A stretch of 64,000 nucleotides of DNA from Hydnum rufescens UP504 (Eukaryota > Basidiomycota > Agaricomycetes > Cantharellales > Hydnaceae). Shown piece by piece: positions 47,550 through 58,479 of the stretch. Where the stretch lies: positions 253,426-317,425 of the forward strand of contig MU128926.1 in assembly GCA_014904985.1 (NCBI GenBank), given 5' to 3'. The notes under the pieces are model-generated. The model was not told the DNA's origin, ran no database searches, and was given only the letters and a program-made list of their open reading frames with translations. The translations under genes and the position numbers were made by a program. Position 1 is the first letter of the stretch. The number at the start of each line of letters is the position of its first letter.

Positions 47550-47954
47550 ATGCTCGTTTCCTCATTTGCCAAGGCGGCCGCGCGGGGATTGCGAGGTCAG
47601 CCGTTGCGCACCCAGCGGTCGTATACTGTTAGTACTGTCAGGCGCACGCCAAGTGGACTTCTCCCGGTCTACACAGACATCAGAAAAGGGGCTACCAAAT
47701 TCCACACGGTGATTCGAATGTTGATGTACGTACACGTACACGAACAGAAAGGGGGAGAACGACACGGATGACGGATGACGGGTGATACAGAGCCTCAAGC
47801 ACGTAGTCACCAATTACATCAACACTCTACACACTCTACAAACCCTACACCGCAAACCCGGACAACCAGCGGTAAAACGTTCCAATAAATCCCTCGTTCT
47901 CAACAGGCGGTGTCACGCAGATGTCATCAGGTTCGTCGAAGACAGAGGTTTTAG
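47550..47954 (+). CDS. IMG2: mitochondrial large ribosomal subunit protein mL49 (IMG2)
   Basis: The start at 47550 gives a mitochondrial presequence (MLVSSFAKAAARGLRGQPLR), then RRTPSGLLPVYTDIRKGATK and HTVIR. This is the mL49 core, comparable with the LPVYTDI...TVIRK block of animal MRPL49. After an intron of about 60-70 bases comes LKHVVTNYINTLHTLQTLHR and a C-terminal NRRCHADVIRFVEDRGF. Family members end at such an RGF/KGF. Here the sequence reads GGT TTT AGT, so a TAG stop would appear if the run of four T (47949-47952) had one more base. As given, the frame runs on to 48144 with a low-complexity tail (GPPPPPRTC). Probably a homopolymer error or a recent stop loss. Confidence 0.8.
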
Positions 47955-48144
47955 TGGAGGACCCTCGATCACCTGTGCACTGGCAGGTGGTGGCAGGTGG
48001 TGTGCCGGATCCAAAAATGGACCACCTCCACCACCCCGTACCTGTCCGAGCTGTCGAGGATCTGACTTTATTGGGAGCCCGGAAGGAGCTGAAGCTTCCA
48101 TAGCCGCAGCAGGTCTTTTTTTGATTTTTGAATCAACTGATTAG

Positions 48145-51100
48145 CGATTGGTTGTAAGCGCTAGTTTACTGTATGTTCCTGTCTATTTGTTCTGGAAGGT
48201 GCCGTCCCGGCCACCGGGAACATCAGAAAAACCTGCGGGCTCTGTTCCGACTGCGATTTTTTTTTTGTACAGGGGCCGAGGTGGATAGATCTAGATCGAC
48301 GTGTCGCACCGCGGCAAAGCTCTATGGGGTGTTACCTGGGATATGCGTTGCTCATTACACAGGAGGATGTCACACTCCCGCCGGAGATCTAGACTTTTTG
48401 GGGACTAGACTTGGCTTGTTGAGTAATCATTTTTGAAGAGTTTCAAAGCGCTTTGACCCATGCGGTCTTGAATCTGGGACATATATATCAAGTAACTCGG
48501 ATCTTCATATGCATATGCATATGCGCATTGGAGCGGGTGATGCAACTTGCTTTTTTCCCTGTCTTCTCTTCTTCTCTCAGAAACAGCAGCAGTTTCATCC
48601 CAGAATGCGTATTAGATTCAGTCTTTGTCAGAACCGTGTAGGTGGCCGAATACAGGCCATGATGTAGGAGGCCGCTATTGCTATGTGGAAATAGTAATTT
48701 ATCACACAGGAAGTGAGCCTCCCGAGGAGAGGCGCCCGTTAATGGGTTCTGCCTGCAGCCGCATGCACATTTGTTGGGATCTTGGGGCGTCCAATTGGCA
48801 TTTCCACGTGATGTGTCATTTCCCTGTCCAGCACGTTTGATGTCTTCGAACCTCGCATCAAAAATCATAATAAATTATGAAGGTGAGCTAGTTCCATCAG
48901 TAGCCACCAGTTGGAGCCGAATAGACAAAGGGCTCTATGCAAAAAAGGCAAAAAAAGAAGCGCGGGTCCAGAGGTTGAATCTGGCTAATGAAAAACACCA
49001 CCCAACCTAGAGGACGTTCCGAATCCTCAGTACTCTTCGGCTGGCGGTCCGAACTGAAATTGAAGGGAGGACAACTGCACGTCACTGATTGACATGGGCG
49101 ACATGCGTCACCGATTGACATGGGTGACATCCAAGTAGCACAAAGGCCCGTAAACCGCAATGCAGATCCCTAGAAGCACTACTCCAGGCTCCTTGACGGC
49201 GTGGGGCACCAAATGCACTCATTCCAGGGTTCCGACGAGGAAATCAGTGGCTGCCCATCTCGATCCAGCACGCTTCTGATGCGATGCGACCAAAGTTGGG
49301 AATTTCGCAAGTCAAGTGTTGAGCGTGTGTTCCCAGCGTCGAGCCTCCGATCGAGGCAAGCTCCGACCTGCGAATGAATGCATGCCAAGCTGTGGGCAAG
49401 GCCACGCCTCGGAAAACCAGGGTAAGATGACCGAGGCCACGCCTCGGCCAAAGACAATAACCGCAGCACCGAGAATGCCCGCTCCGGTACAACCAACAAA
49501 GGGGGGAACAATGCGCCCGGCTCACGCCCTGGCTCAAAGCCTCAAGGCAGATGGGCATCGATAGCGCGTGACCAGCGGCACGGAAATTTGAACCCTGGGC
49601 CCATCTCCGCCCGAGCAACCATAAGCAGTTCGGGCAAGCGACTGGCGCTGGCATGACCCACAAGGTGGTCCGTGATTTCCTTTTTCCCAGAGAGTGGGCG
49701 TAAAAAATACCCTGCGGTAGACTGCGGCTTCGTGCCGCGTGGAAGACTAGAATCGATTGCGCGAAATCACCTGCTTTGTTGTCATTCATTCGTATCTCAG
49801 AACAGCCAAAACAGGCATCTGACTTGACTAGCCTGCCAGAGGGCCAGAGGCAGCAGTCGCCACTGAGCTCGCTGGATTCCTTACAGTAAGCAGAAGGAAC
49901 TGTTCCCGGTAAGAAATCCTTGGACTCTTTTGCGAGTGACCGCTATCGGTACGTACGTGATTGTGGCAGCAAAGCTGAAATTAGTTGATTCGGAAAGGTT
50001 TGGTAGGTTGTGTGGGGTGGGAGAGCGGCAACTTCCGGCCTCTATCGCTTTACTCACGGCTGACGCAAATGTACACTTTGTTTACTGTAATTCGAAGCCG
50101 CCGGCGACTCATCTATAACTATAGGCTATAGGGCAGCTACACTCGCCAGCTTTTTCTCTCTTCCATGCTATATACTCCAGCAGGAGTCACTCTCTTGTGG
50201 GTACGAATTCTGCAAATCACTCTTCCTCGCTGTCCGCCGCCGCCGCCGGGCCCCTAGGCACTGCCCTGACAGGAATTTACACTGAGATACATGCCATGAA
50301 GCTTGCCCTACAAAGCCAATGTCAAGAAACCCGACATTTTGCAGATCCGCGGACCTAAGGGCCCAAACCTGAATTTCTCACCCATCCCTGACGCGACGGT
50401 GCCACGCTTTCCTCTTTGTTCTTGGGTGTTTCTAGCACAAAATCCACACGATTTCCGAGTTTCCACTTCAACTCTAATGTAACAAGGGTTCTCACATGGA
50501 GAATCGAATGCTTACTTGAATAATACACTCGATATGTAGACCTAAAGGGAAAGAACAACTTGTCATCAATCCTTATCGGAGAGCCCGTATCTCCCCAGAT
50601 CCTCGGTAATGGTCACAGATTGGGAGCGACGAATAGAAGTTCCAGAAAACATTCTTATAACAGTTCAGTGAATGCCTTGCAAGTGCTAGCCCTGCGTACT
50701 ATTCCGCCGAGATGTCTCTTTTCACACCCATCAGACGAAACAAATTGATGGTCCACCGAGGGAGCAACCCTGCCAGAGGTCCATCGTTTCCATTTATGAG
50801 TGCAGAGCGCGTTCCTACCGGCCCTGAACATGAGAACCAAACCACAAACCTCGAAGTGCAGGCGTGAAGGAAGCAAAACACGTCGGCAGTTTCCGCCGTC
50901 CAGGAAGGAAGGCTTAGGAAGCCACCCCGGCGCAGCCCCCCTGTTCTGTAGCACCAAACCATGGACTTTTGTTGTACGTCCCCGTCACAGATGCGACACC
51001 CCCGAGACTCTCCGCACTAACCCTGCATTGCGGCAGTCTTTATTCCTGTTATTTGTGAGTTTGTTTTGGTTTTTTTTTGCGATTTTTGATGGCGCGTGCC

Positions 51101-51440
51101 TCACCTTTGATCACGACGCCCAGTTGGATGTACCAAGAAAGTCAATCCTGAATCAGACGGTAGGGGAAGTCGGGTAGGCTCTAATCGTCCTATTTCCACT
51201 TCCTTGCTCTGAAATCCATGCTTAATTATTAAGATTTGTCCCCGATGTCACAATGGTCCGTCCATGGAATCCACCGTTATATGCTACTTCTTTTTCTCAA
51301 ACTAAAACAAACGCATTCAATAGCGGCGGTCTTCCCAGCCAAATCACGAGAGTGGTTCGAAGTGTAAGTTGATCGATTTCACGCTCTGATTCTCGAGGCG
51401 CTTTACTCACGAAAGAGCCATTTAAAAAAAAACACTACAG
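48145..51440. other. 3.3 kb with no recognisable gene
   Basis: Minor repeats only: (CATATG)n near 48508, a 24-base tandem (GTCAC(T/C)GATTGACATGGG) at 49081-49131, two copies of GGCCACGCCTCGG near 49402 and 49436, and (CCG)n near 50236. Open stretches at 49244-49789 (minus) and 50800-51177 (plus) have no recognisable domain. Confidence 0.45.
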
Positions 51441-51462
51441 ATGCTTCGTCCCGCTCGTTCCT

Positions 51463-51696
51463 ATGAGTTCAAAGCAGATATGGCTTTGTGGGATATGTAA
51501 TTGGGAGATCAACCGGGGCCAGGGGTACGAACCGCCGTACCCGGGTCAAGGACCACCCCCAGGTCAATGGCCACAGCAGCAGCCCGGCGGATGGCAGCCC
51601 TCTTGGCAACCCCCTCCCCAGTCGCCTTACCAGCAACCTTATGGCGCGCCGCCCGGTCCGCCACCACAGGGCGGATACCAGCCCCCGAAACGTTAA
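51463..51696 (+). CDS. Pro/Gln-rich small reading frame of array unit I
   Basis: 78-codon frame: MSSKQIWLCGICNWEINRGQ followed by GYEPPYPGQGPPPGQWPQQQ and ending YGAPPGPPPQGGYQPPKR. The PxPxGY-type repeat resembles the low-complexity tails of fungal annexin or C2-type membrane-binding proteins. The abrupt beginning suggests this is only the last exon of a larger gene captured in the unit. In units II and III the same DNA is present but the frame is broken, so if it is a gene, only unit I keeps it. Confidence 0.45.
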   Translation: MSSKQIWLCGICNWEINRGQGYEPPYPGQGPPPGQWPQQQPGGWQPSWQPPPQSPYQQPYGAPPGPPPQGGYQPPKR

Positions 51697-52170
51697 TCGA
51701 AGCAGGGTTTCGAAGCCGTCCGTGGGTGCTCATTCTAATGTAAATGGACTCTAGCTTGCGGCGCCAAATTTCATGTGTTATCCCAAACGTCCAAGCCCCC
51801 ACACACCAATGTACTTTCCTTGTCTGTAGCAACGTGATCATTTTTTTCCTCCCAGCAATGTCGTGGAGTCACGAAATAGACAAGTCTCAGCACGGTGGCT
51901 CTTCACCTAAGAGAATCTAATCCAATGTGTGCATCTCTAGATATAGATTTGATCCCACTCGATAGTCGCAAGGTACGTAGTGCATCCCATGCGCGCATTG
52001 CGCCTGCGTTATTTAGACATCATATCAACAAGATGGATGATAAAGCTCCTGTGGGTTCTCATTGAATCTGCTTTCTGCTCTTAGCAAAGCCAGAGGGTGT
52101 CGTCACAAATGTCGGAGAGAACCTACTCCGCCAACTGTCAAAGCAAACCATTCATAGGAGCAGTCATATA

Positions 52171-53997
52171 CTAATCCTCTGCCTCGGATCCAGCATCCTC
52201 GTCATCCCCTGAAACAGAATACAGATCACCCCATGTGGTCTCTGCCTCATCGGCATCCGACCGTCGTCCGTCCAGCTCATGAAATCTATATCGTCTCGGG
52301 GTCTCGTCGGGAACGCAAACCAAATCCTGGACAAAATCCTCGAAAGATGCGACTTCATCGAGCTGTGAGTCAAGCTTAAGGCATTCAAGTCCTTTGGAGC
52401 CGTCCTTCTGTCGCCAACGGCCTGATTCGACGTCATACCAGTGAACCTCGGATCTAAAGATGAGGAAATCCAGCAACTCGTCATAGAATTCATCAACGAG
52501 TGTCTCATCATGATCGTAGAATAGCTGTTGGAATTCCAAGCATCGGAGATGAGGGAGGTAGATATTCTCGGATGAAACCAACGCTTCCTTGGTGTGCGGA
52601 AGACGTAACGCGTTGAGAATTTTTATTGCGACGGGGCGATTCATCCGAATTGTCAAGTGTTGGATAAGAGGAGACGACCGGAACTATGAAGGAGTGTGCA
52701 ACATTGGCCTGTCAGCCAGCGATGAATGTGTGCAGCGATCGACGAAGGACTCACAAATGCCATAAGCATAGGAATAAATTCGCACGCAAACCGTTCGGTG
52801 CAGTCCTTTAGAAAGAGATCCAAAGAGAGCAGAGCAGGCACTTTCAGCTCCTGGATCATGTAACGAACGAATCGCCTCCCGTTATCATTCCCCAATACCA
52901 GGCTACGAAGATGAGTTCTGACGGGAATTGCAGGCCCGACTGCGGTCGCCTCGTAGCGAAGACGTGATAAGATGAGGCGCTCGAGTCTATCGCTACTTCC
53001 AAGGATGCGGGCCCAGAAGTCAGGATCATCCTCCTCTAGGATGCCAGAGAGTCTCAAGGTCACCACGTTATCGACCGCGAGATGCAGGGCCTTTACCGCT
53101 GTATCTCGCAAGATGAGGTGGCGTAATGCGGAACCAGATTCTGGATGCTCCCCAAAGTTTGCGATGATATTATGGGGTCCATACGTAGAGGACAGCAAGC
53201 TTAACGACTCCAGGGATTTCAGGTCTATGGAACGCACTAGGCGATTAAGAAATAGTTCGGCGATGGGGTGTCCGGAATCCCTTAGGGAAAGAGAACGCCA
53301 TCTCGAGGAATGTAGAAGTAAATCCTCCTCCCCGAATATGTCACCAAGTTTGCTTGGTTCCCATATTTCTGGCAGAGGGCTATCGAAGGTGAGATGAACA
53401 TCTAATAGACGAGTCCCCGATCGTTTTAGCCATAGGGTGCGCTGTTTCGGATTCCATTCCAGATGAATGCGAGCCCACATTTGGGTCAGACCGATAGCCA
53501 CGATTCTCCAGAGTCGAGACACCTGTTGCATAGGAAGAATGGCTGGTAGCACTACAATTTCCTGACGATATGAGGTAAGGAAAGTAGGCGCGAACCTGAG
53601 ATATGCTCAATAGTGTTTTAGTAGGATCCACAGGCTCCGCGAGCGCCGAGGAGTATGTGGAGACCAGTATCTTGGCAATAATCTCATTTGGACATGCTGA
53701 AATGGGCGCGACACGGGCACGCAACAATGCCAGTTCTTCCTCTGCAACGAGTCTCGTCTGGTGGATCAGACTTTCGGCTTCTTCGAGAGCTGCAATGCGA
53801 GCACTAAGACGGTGAATTGCTGATTTGGTGCGTGGATCTCTTCGAATGTCACCTGGCGTCGTCGAAACGAAGGCGACTGACGGGTGTTTACTACAATCTT
53901 GATTGAGATCGTGCAGAAAGGATTCGATACGCTGGGACGCAATGGTCTTGTAATCGATAGCGTCGTCTTCGAGGACACCGTGCGACATCCTTAGCAC
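52171..53997 (-). CDS. F-box/LRR-type protein, array copy I (intact)
   Basis: The start at 53997 gives MSHGVLEDDAIDYKTIASQR. Then a coiled coil (HRLSARIAALEEAESLIHQT, RLVAEEELALLRARVAPISA), an F-box (CPNEIIAKILVST, joined by an intron of about 70 bases to PAILPMQQVSRLWRIVAIGL, TQMWARIHLEW), and an LRR region (RHLILRDTAVKALHLAVDNV, VTLRLSGILEEDDPDFWARI, SSDRLERLILSRL, RTHLRSLVLGNDNGRRFVRY). After a second intron comes the C-terminal part (ENIYLPHLRCLEFQQLFYDH) with an acidic end (GDDEDAGSEAED). F-box proteins of this build are SCF ubiquitin-ligase substrate receptors by family knowledge. All parts read in frame, so this is the best candidate for the functional member of the array. Confidence 0.85.
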
Positions 53998-54396
53998 GAA
54001 GTTGAGTTCGACTGGCTTACGAGATGGACAAGCACGTGCAGGACAAAACCTACGAGGTGGCAGAGAAACTGGGCAGTTGTTCTCTAGATCGGAAAAATTG
54101 ACCAGACAGTGAGTTAAAGGTTCTGAGGTGATTTACCCTCCCAGGCTTGGAGGTGGGGAGACATTGAGGTTTGTTTTTAAGTGAATGACGCAGTTAACGG
54201 TGCTTGGGATATGGGAGGTTGCTTTCAAAAGGCTCAGCGGTACGGTCACGTTACTGTCTTCGTCCCTCGTAAATTCGTAATGACAAAAATTCCTGTCGCC
54301 AATAGCAATCTGGTCACATCTTCAGGGGATTCTACAGAGCTTGAAATCATTGAGAAATGCTTTTGACAAAGATGCTTAGTCCTGCTCAAGCAGATA

Positions 54397-54773
54397 GTGT
54401 GAGGCTACGGACGAAAATGGTATTTCCCCTGATGACTCAGCAGACGTGAGCTTATTCGATAGACCGGAGAGCCCTAGTTGCTCGGGTGAATTAGCAGGAA
54501 GGATATTCTTGAAGAGTCCTTAGATCTGTAGGCGAGCTCAAGCTCGCCCTTTTATACTATGTACAAGACATTAAAGAAAATACAGGAGAACAGTAGAATG
54601 TTCGGGTGCTATACTACTGGCACCAACAAGAAAGATATAGAATGTTCTCTTAGGTATATTATTACCATAAGAGGGTGGTAGGCGAGTCGCGCTTGATACG
54701 GCGTTCAGTCCAAATAGGGGGTATTGCCACTTTGGACTGATTACATGATCAACTCTTTATTTTTTATTCCCAC
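54397..54773. mobile_element. 377-base insertion flanked by 8-base duplication
   Basis: AGCAGATA occurs directly before (54389-54396) and after (54774-54781) the block. Units I and III have a single AGCAGATA here, so this is a clean insertion with target duplication. The insert begins GTGTGAGGC and ends TTCCCAC, has a TATA-like CTTTTATACTATG near 54552 and no coding frame. An 8-base duplication suits a hAT-type MITE. A TG..CA reading (TGTGAG...CCCACA) would suit a solo LTR. Confidence 0.75.
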
Positions 54774-54774
54774 A

Positions 54775-55100
54775 GCAGATATGGCTTTGTAAGAGATGTA
54801 ATTGGGAGATCAACCGGGGCCATGCGAACCGCCGTACCCAGTCAAAGACCCCCCCCCCAGAGTCAATGGCAACAGCGGTAGCATGGCAGCCCCGTCAGGA
54901 TCCACACCTCTTCACCTCCCCCTCCGTACATGTATCCGAACCGCTCTTTATGGGAGCCTACGTGGTATACAAGAATTCCAACCAACCCCTTCCTAGCAAC
55001 TCTATGTTGTGCCGCCGGGCCCGCCATCGCAGGGCTACCAATCCCCGACATCACAGGGCGGATACCAGCCCCCGAAACGTTCATGGAAGCAGGGTTTCGA
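54775..55100 (+). pseudogene. Pro-rich fragment of array unit II, frame-broken
   Basis: DNA matches 51473-51710 of unit I (GCAGATATGGCTTTGT, ATTGGGAGATCAACCGG, GGATACCAGCCCCCGAAACG) but with indels, so the Pro-rich frame is lost. It also contains an extra block near 54900-55000. Confidence 0.65.
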
Positions 55101-55652
55101 AGCCGTCCGTGGGCGCTCATTCTAATGTAAATAGACTTAGGGCGCCAAATCTCATGTGTTATCCCAAAGGCACAAGCCCCCGCACACCAATGTACATTCC
55201 TTGTTGATAATTTTTTTTCTCCCAGCAATAGGGTGTTTCACGATAGGGCTCAAATGAACCCAAAAACAGCGTTTTTGAGGCCACCTGAATTGGTTTTGTG
55301 TTGTTTTTGGTACTATTTTTGCTTCATTTTTGTTATCGTGAAAGACCCTAATGACGTGCAATCACAAAATAGATGGGTCTCAGCACGGGGCTTTCACCTA
55401 AGAGAATTTGATTCAGTGTGTGTATCTGATCTCACTCGATAGTCCCAAGGTACAGAGTGCACACTAGAATCTCCAGGTGCACATTGTGTCTGCGATATTC
55501 AGACACCATACCAACAAGGTGGATGATCGAGTTCCTTGTGGGTTCTCATTGAGTCTGCTTTCTCTTAGGAAAGCCAGAGGGTGTCGTTACAAATGTCGGA
55601 GAGAGCCTACTCTGTCAACTGTCAAAGCAAATCATTCGTAGCGCGCCATATA

Positions 55653-57438
55653 TTAATCCTCCGCCTCGGATCCAACATCAAAGTCCTGATCATCCCATAT
55701 GGTCTCTACCTCATCGGCATCCCACTGCTGTCCGTCCAGCTCATGAAATCTATACGGTCTCGGGTCTCGTTTGGAATGCAAACCAAATCCTGGACATAAT
55801 CCCCGAAAGATCCGACTTCATAGAGGTGTGAGTCAAGCTTGAGGCATTCAAGTCCCTTGGAGCCATCCTTCTGCTGCCAACAGCCTGATTCGACGTCATA
55901 CCAATGAACCTTGGATCTAAAGATGAGGAAATCCAGCAACTCGTCATGGAATTCTTCAACGAGTGTCTCATCATGATCGTAGAATAGATGATGGAATTCC
56001 AAGTATCGGAGATGAGGGAGGTAGATATTCTCGGATGAAACCAACGCTTCCTGGCTGTGCGGAAGATGTAATGCATTGAGAATTTTTATAGCCATAGAGT
56101 GATTCATACGGATCGTCAAGTCTTGGATAAGAGGAGACGACCGGAACTATGAAGGAGTGTGCAAGGTTGACCCGTCAGCCAATGATGAATGTGTGCAGCG
56201 ATCGACTGAGGACTCACAAATGCCATAAGCATAGGAACAATTTCACGCACATACTGTTCAGTGCACCTGGGTAGATAGAGATCGAAGGAGAGGAGAGCAG
56301 GCGCTCTCAGCTCCCGGATCATGTAATGAACGAATCCCCTCCCGTTCCTATTCCCAAAACCAGGCTACGAAGATGGGTTCTGACGGGAATCGCAAGCCTG
56401 ACTTCGGTCCCCTCGTCAGGGGTATAGTGAAGACGTGACAAGATACGGCGCTCAAGTCTATCACTGCTTCCAAGGATGGTGGCCCAGTGGTTAGGATGAT
56501 CCTCCTCAAAGATTCCAGTGAGTCTCAAAGTCACCAGGTTATCCACCGCGAGATACAGGGCCTCTGCCTGCGTATGTCGCAAGATGAGGCGGCGTAATGC
56601 TGAACTAGTTTCTGGACGCTCCCCAAAGCTTACGACCATATAGCCATATCCAGACACTCCAGACCTAGGGCACACCAACTTCAATGACTCCAGGGATTTG
56701 AGGTCCATGGTGCATGTTAGGCGATCAAAAAATTGTTGGGCGATGGGGTGTCCGGAACCCCGTAGGGAAAGAGAACGCCATCTCGAGGAGCGTAGAAATA
56801 AATCTTCCCATCTTTCTGGAAAGAGGCTATCGACGGTGAGATAAACATCTAATGGACGAGTTCCCGACCGTTCTAGCCATAGCACTCGCTGTTCCGGACT
56901 CCATTCAACATGAATGTGAGCCCACAGTCGCGTCAGGCTGATGGCCACGGTTCTCCATATTCGAGACACCTGTTGCATAGGAAGAATGGCTGATAGGACT
57001 ACAATTTCCTGACGATACGAGTTGAAGAAAGTAGGCCACGAACCTGAGATATGCGTCAATAGTGTTTTGGTAGGATCCACAGGCTCCACGAGCAGCCGAG
57101 GAGTACGTGAGGACCAGTATCGATGCAATAATTTCATTTGGACATGCTGAAATGGGCGCGACACGGGCACGCAACAATGCCAGCTCTTCCTCTGCAACGA
57201 GTCTCGCCTGGCGGATAAGACTTTCGGCTTCTTCGAGAGCTGCAATGCGAGCACTAAGACGGTGAATTGCTGATTTGGTGCGTGGATCTCTTCGAATGTC
57301 ACCTGGCGTCGTCGAAACGAAGGTGACTGACGGGTGCTTCTTACAATCTTCGCCAAGATCGTGTAGAAATGGCTCGATACGCTGGGACACAATGGTCTTG
57401 TAATCGATAGCGTCGTCGTCGAGGACACCGTGCGACAT
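55653..57438 (-). pseudogene. F-box/LRR-type gene, array copy II, frame-disrupted
   Basis: The start at 57438 gives MSHGVLDDDAIDYKTIVSQR with coiled coil and F-box start as in copy I. An extra base in the alanine codons after VLTYSSA (near 57096) shifts the frame. The F-box/LRR region (ILPMQQVSRIWRTVAISLTR, DNLVTLRLTGIFEEDHPNHW) is open in another frame. A GGGG run shortened to GGG near 56356 shifts it again before the NGRGFVHYMIREL part. A one-base loss near 55768 spoils the end after LVCIPNET. Conserved elsewhere, so decay is recent, or the assembly has indels. Confidence 0.75.
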
Positions 57439-57840
57439 CCTTAGGACGAAGTTGAGTCTTCGACTGGCTTACGAGATGGGCGGACACGTGCAGGACAGAC
57501 ATACATATTGATGAGGCGCAGAGAAATCGGGCAGTTCTTCTCTAGATCAGGCGTCTTACGCTTGGAAAAATCTGGCCGGAGTGGGTTACAGGTTCCGAGA
57601 TGATTCACTGTCCTCCCAAGTTTGGGTGTGCGGAGACATTGAGGTTTGGTTTTAAGTGAATGACGCAGTTAACTGGTGCTTGGGATGTGGGAGGTTAGGC
57701 TCAGCGGTATGGTCACGTACGTCACCGTCTTCGTCCCTCACAATGACAAAAATCCCTGTCACCAATAGCAATCTGGTCACATCTTCGGGGGATTCTTCAA
57801 ATCATTGAGAAATGCTTTTGACAAATATGCTTCTTCGTGC

Positions 57841-58080
57841 TCGTTCCTATGAGTTCGAAGCAGATATGGCTTTGTGGACGCGCAACTGGGGGATCAACCA
57901 GGCCAAGGGTGAAACTGCCATACCCGGGTCAAGACCCCCCGCTCGGGTCAATGGCAACAGCAGTATCCCGGCGCATGGCAGCCCCCTTGGCCCTTCCCAG
58001 TCACTCTGCCACCAATCTTATGTGGTGCCGCCGGGCCCACCATTGGGGGGTGGATATCAGCCCCCGAAATGTTAATCGAA
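57841..58080 (+). pseudogene. Pro-rich fragment of array unit III, frame-broken
   Basis: Matches unit I (GCTCGTTCCTATGAGTTC, GCAGATATGGCTTTGTGG, CAGCCCCCGAAA). The Pro-rich frame is interrupted by small indels; only GGGYQPPKC remains in frame at the end of an 87-codon frame (57812-58075). Confidence 0.6.
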
Positions 58081-58479
58081 GTAGATGTCGAAGGTGCTCA
58101 TTCTTATATAAATGGACTTGGGGCGCCAAATTTGATGTGCTCTCCCAATGCACAAGTCCCCACACACCAATGTACTTTCCTTGATTATAGCAACGCGGTC
58201 ATTTATTTTTTTCCGAGCAATGACGTGCTCACGAAATAGACAAGTCTCAGCATGGGTGCTTTTCACTAAGACAATCTGACCCAATGCACTCATCTCTAGA
58301 TTTCTTGCAAGGTACAGAGTGCACGCTAGAATCCTCCGATGCGCATCTGTGTTATTCAGACACCATATCAACAAGGTGGATGATCGAGCTCCTCGTGGGT
58401 TCTCATTGAGTCTGCTTTCCTCTTAGGAAAGCCAGAGGGAGTCGTCACAGATGTCGGAGAGAACCTACTCTGTCAACTG

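Larger units (their letters stand above)
51441..54371. repeat. F-box array unit I
   Basis: A unit of about 2.9 kb: Pro-rich coding fragment (+), non-coding spacer, F-box/LRR gene (-), and an upstream block ending GAAATGCTTTTGACAAA(G/T)ATGCTT. The same order repeats at 54372-57826 and 57827-60383 and in part at 63160-63912. Confidence 0.9.
54372..57826. repeat. F-box array unit II
   Basis: Same layout as unit I but with a 377-base insertion in its Pro-rich fragment and frame damage in the F-box gene. The upstream block is shared with unit III. Confidence 0.88.

Noticed and set aside
47921..48103. Separate 60-codon frame on + overlapping the mL49 end
   Set aside because: The overlapping frame continues the mL49 C-terminal motif (ADVIRFVEDRGF), which explains the DNA better; the alternative has no family match.
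49560..49625. tRNA-like B-box word on the minus strand (GGTTCAAATTT)
   Set aside because: No A box, no acceptor stem and no T-run follow, so it is not a tRNA.
49244..49789. 181-codon minus-strand frame as a gene
   Set aside because: Cys/Trp/Arg-rich text of a GC-rich shadow type, no domain, no intron signals consistent with neighbours.
54397..54773. Calling the insertion a solo LTR outright
   Set aside because: The flanking duplication is 8 bases, longer than the 4-6 bases usual for LTR elements, and no polypurine or primer-site context remains. Left as a mobile element of unknown family.
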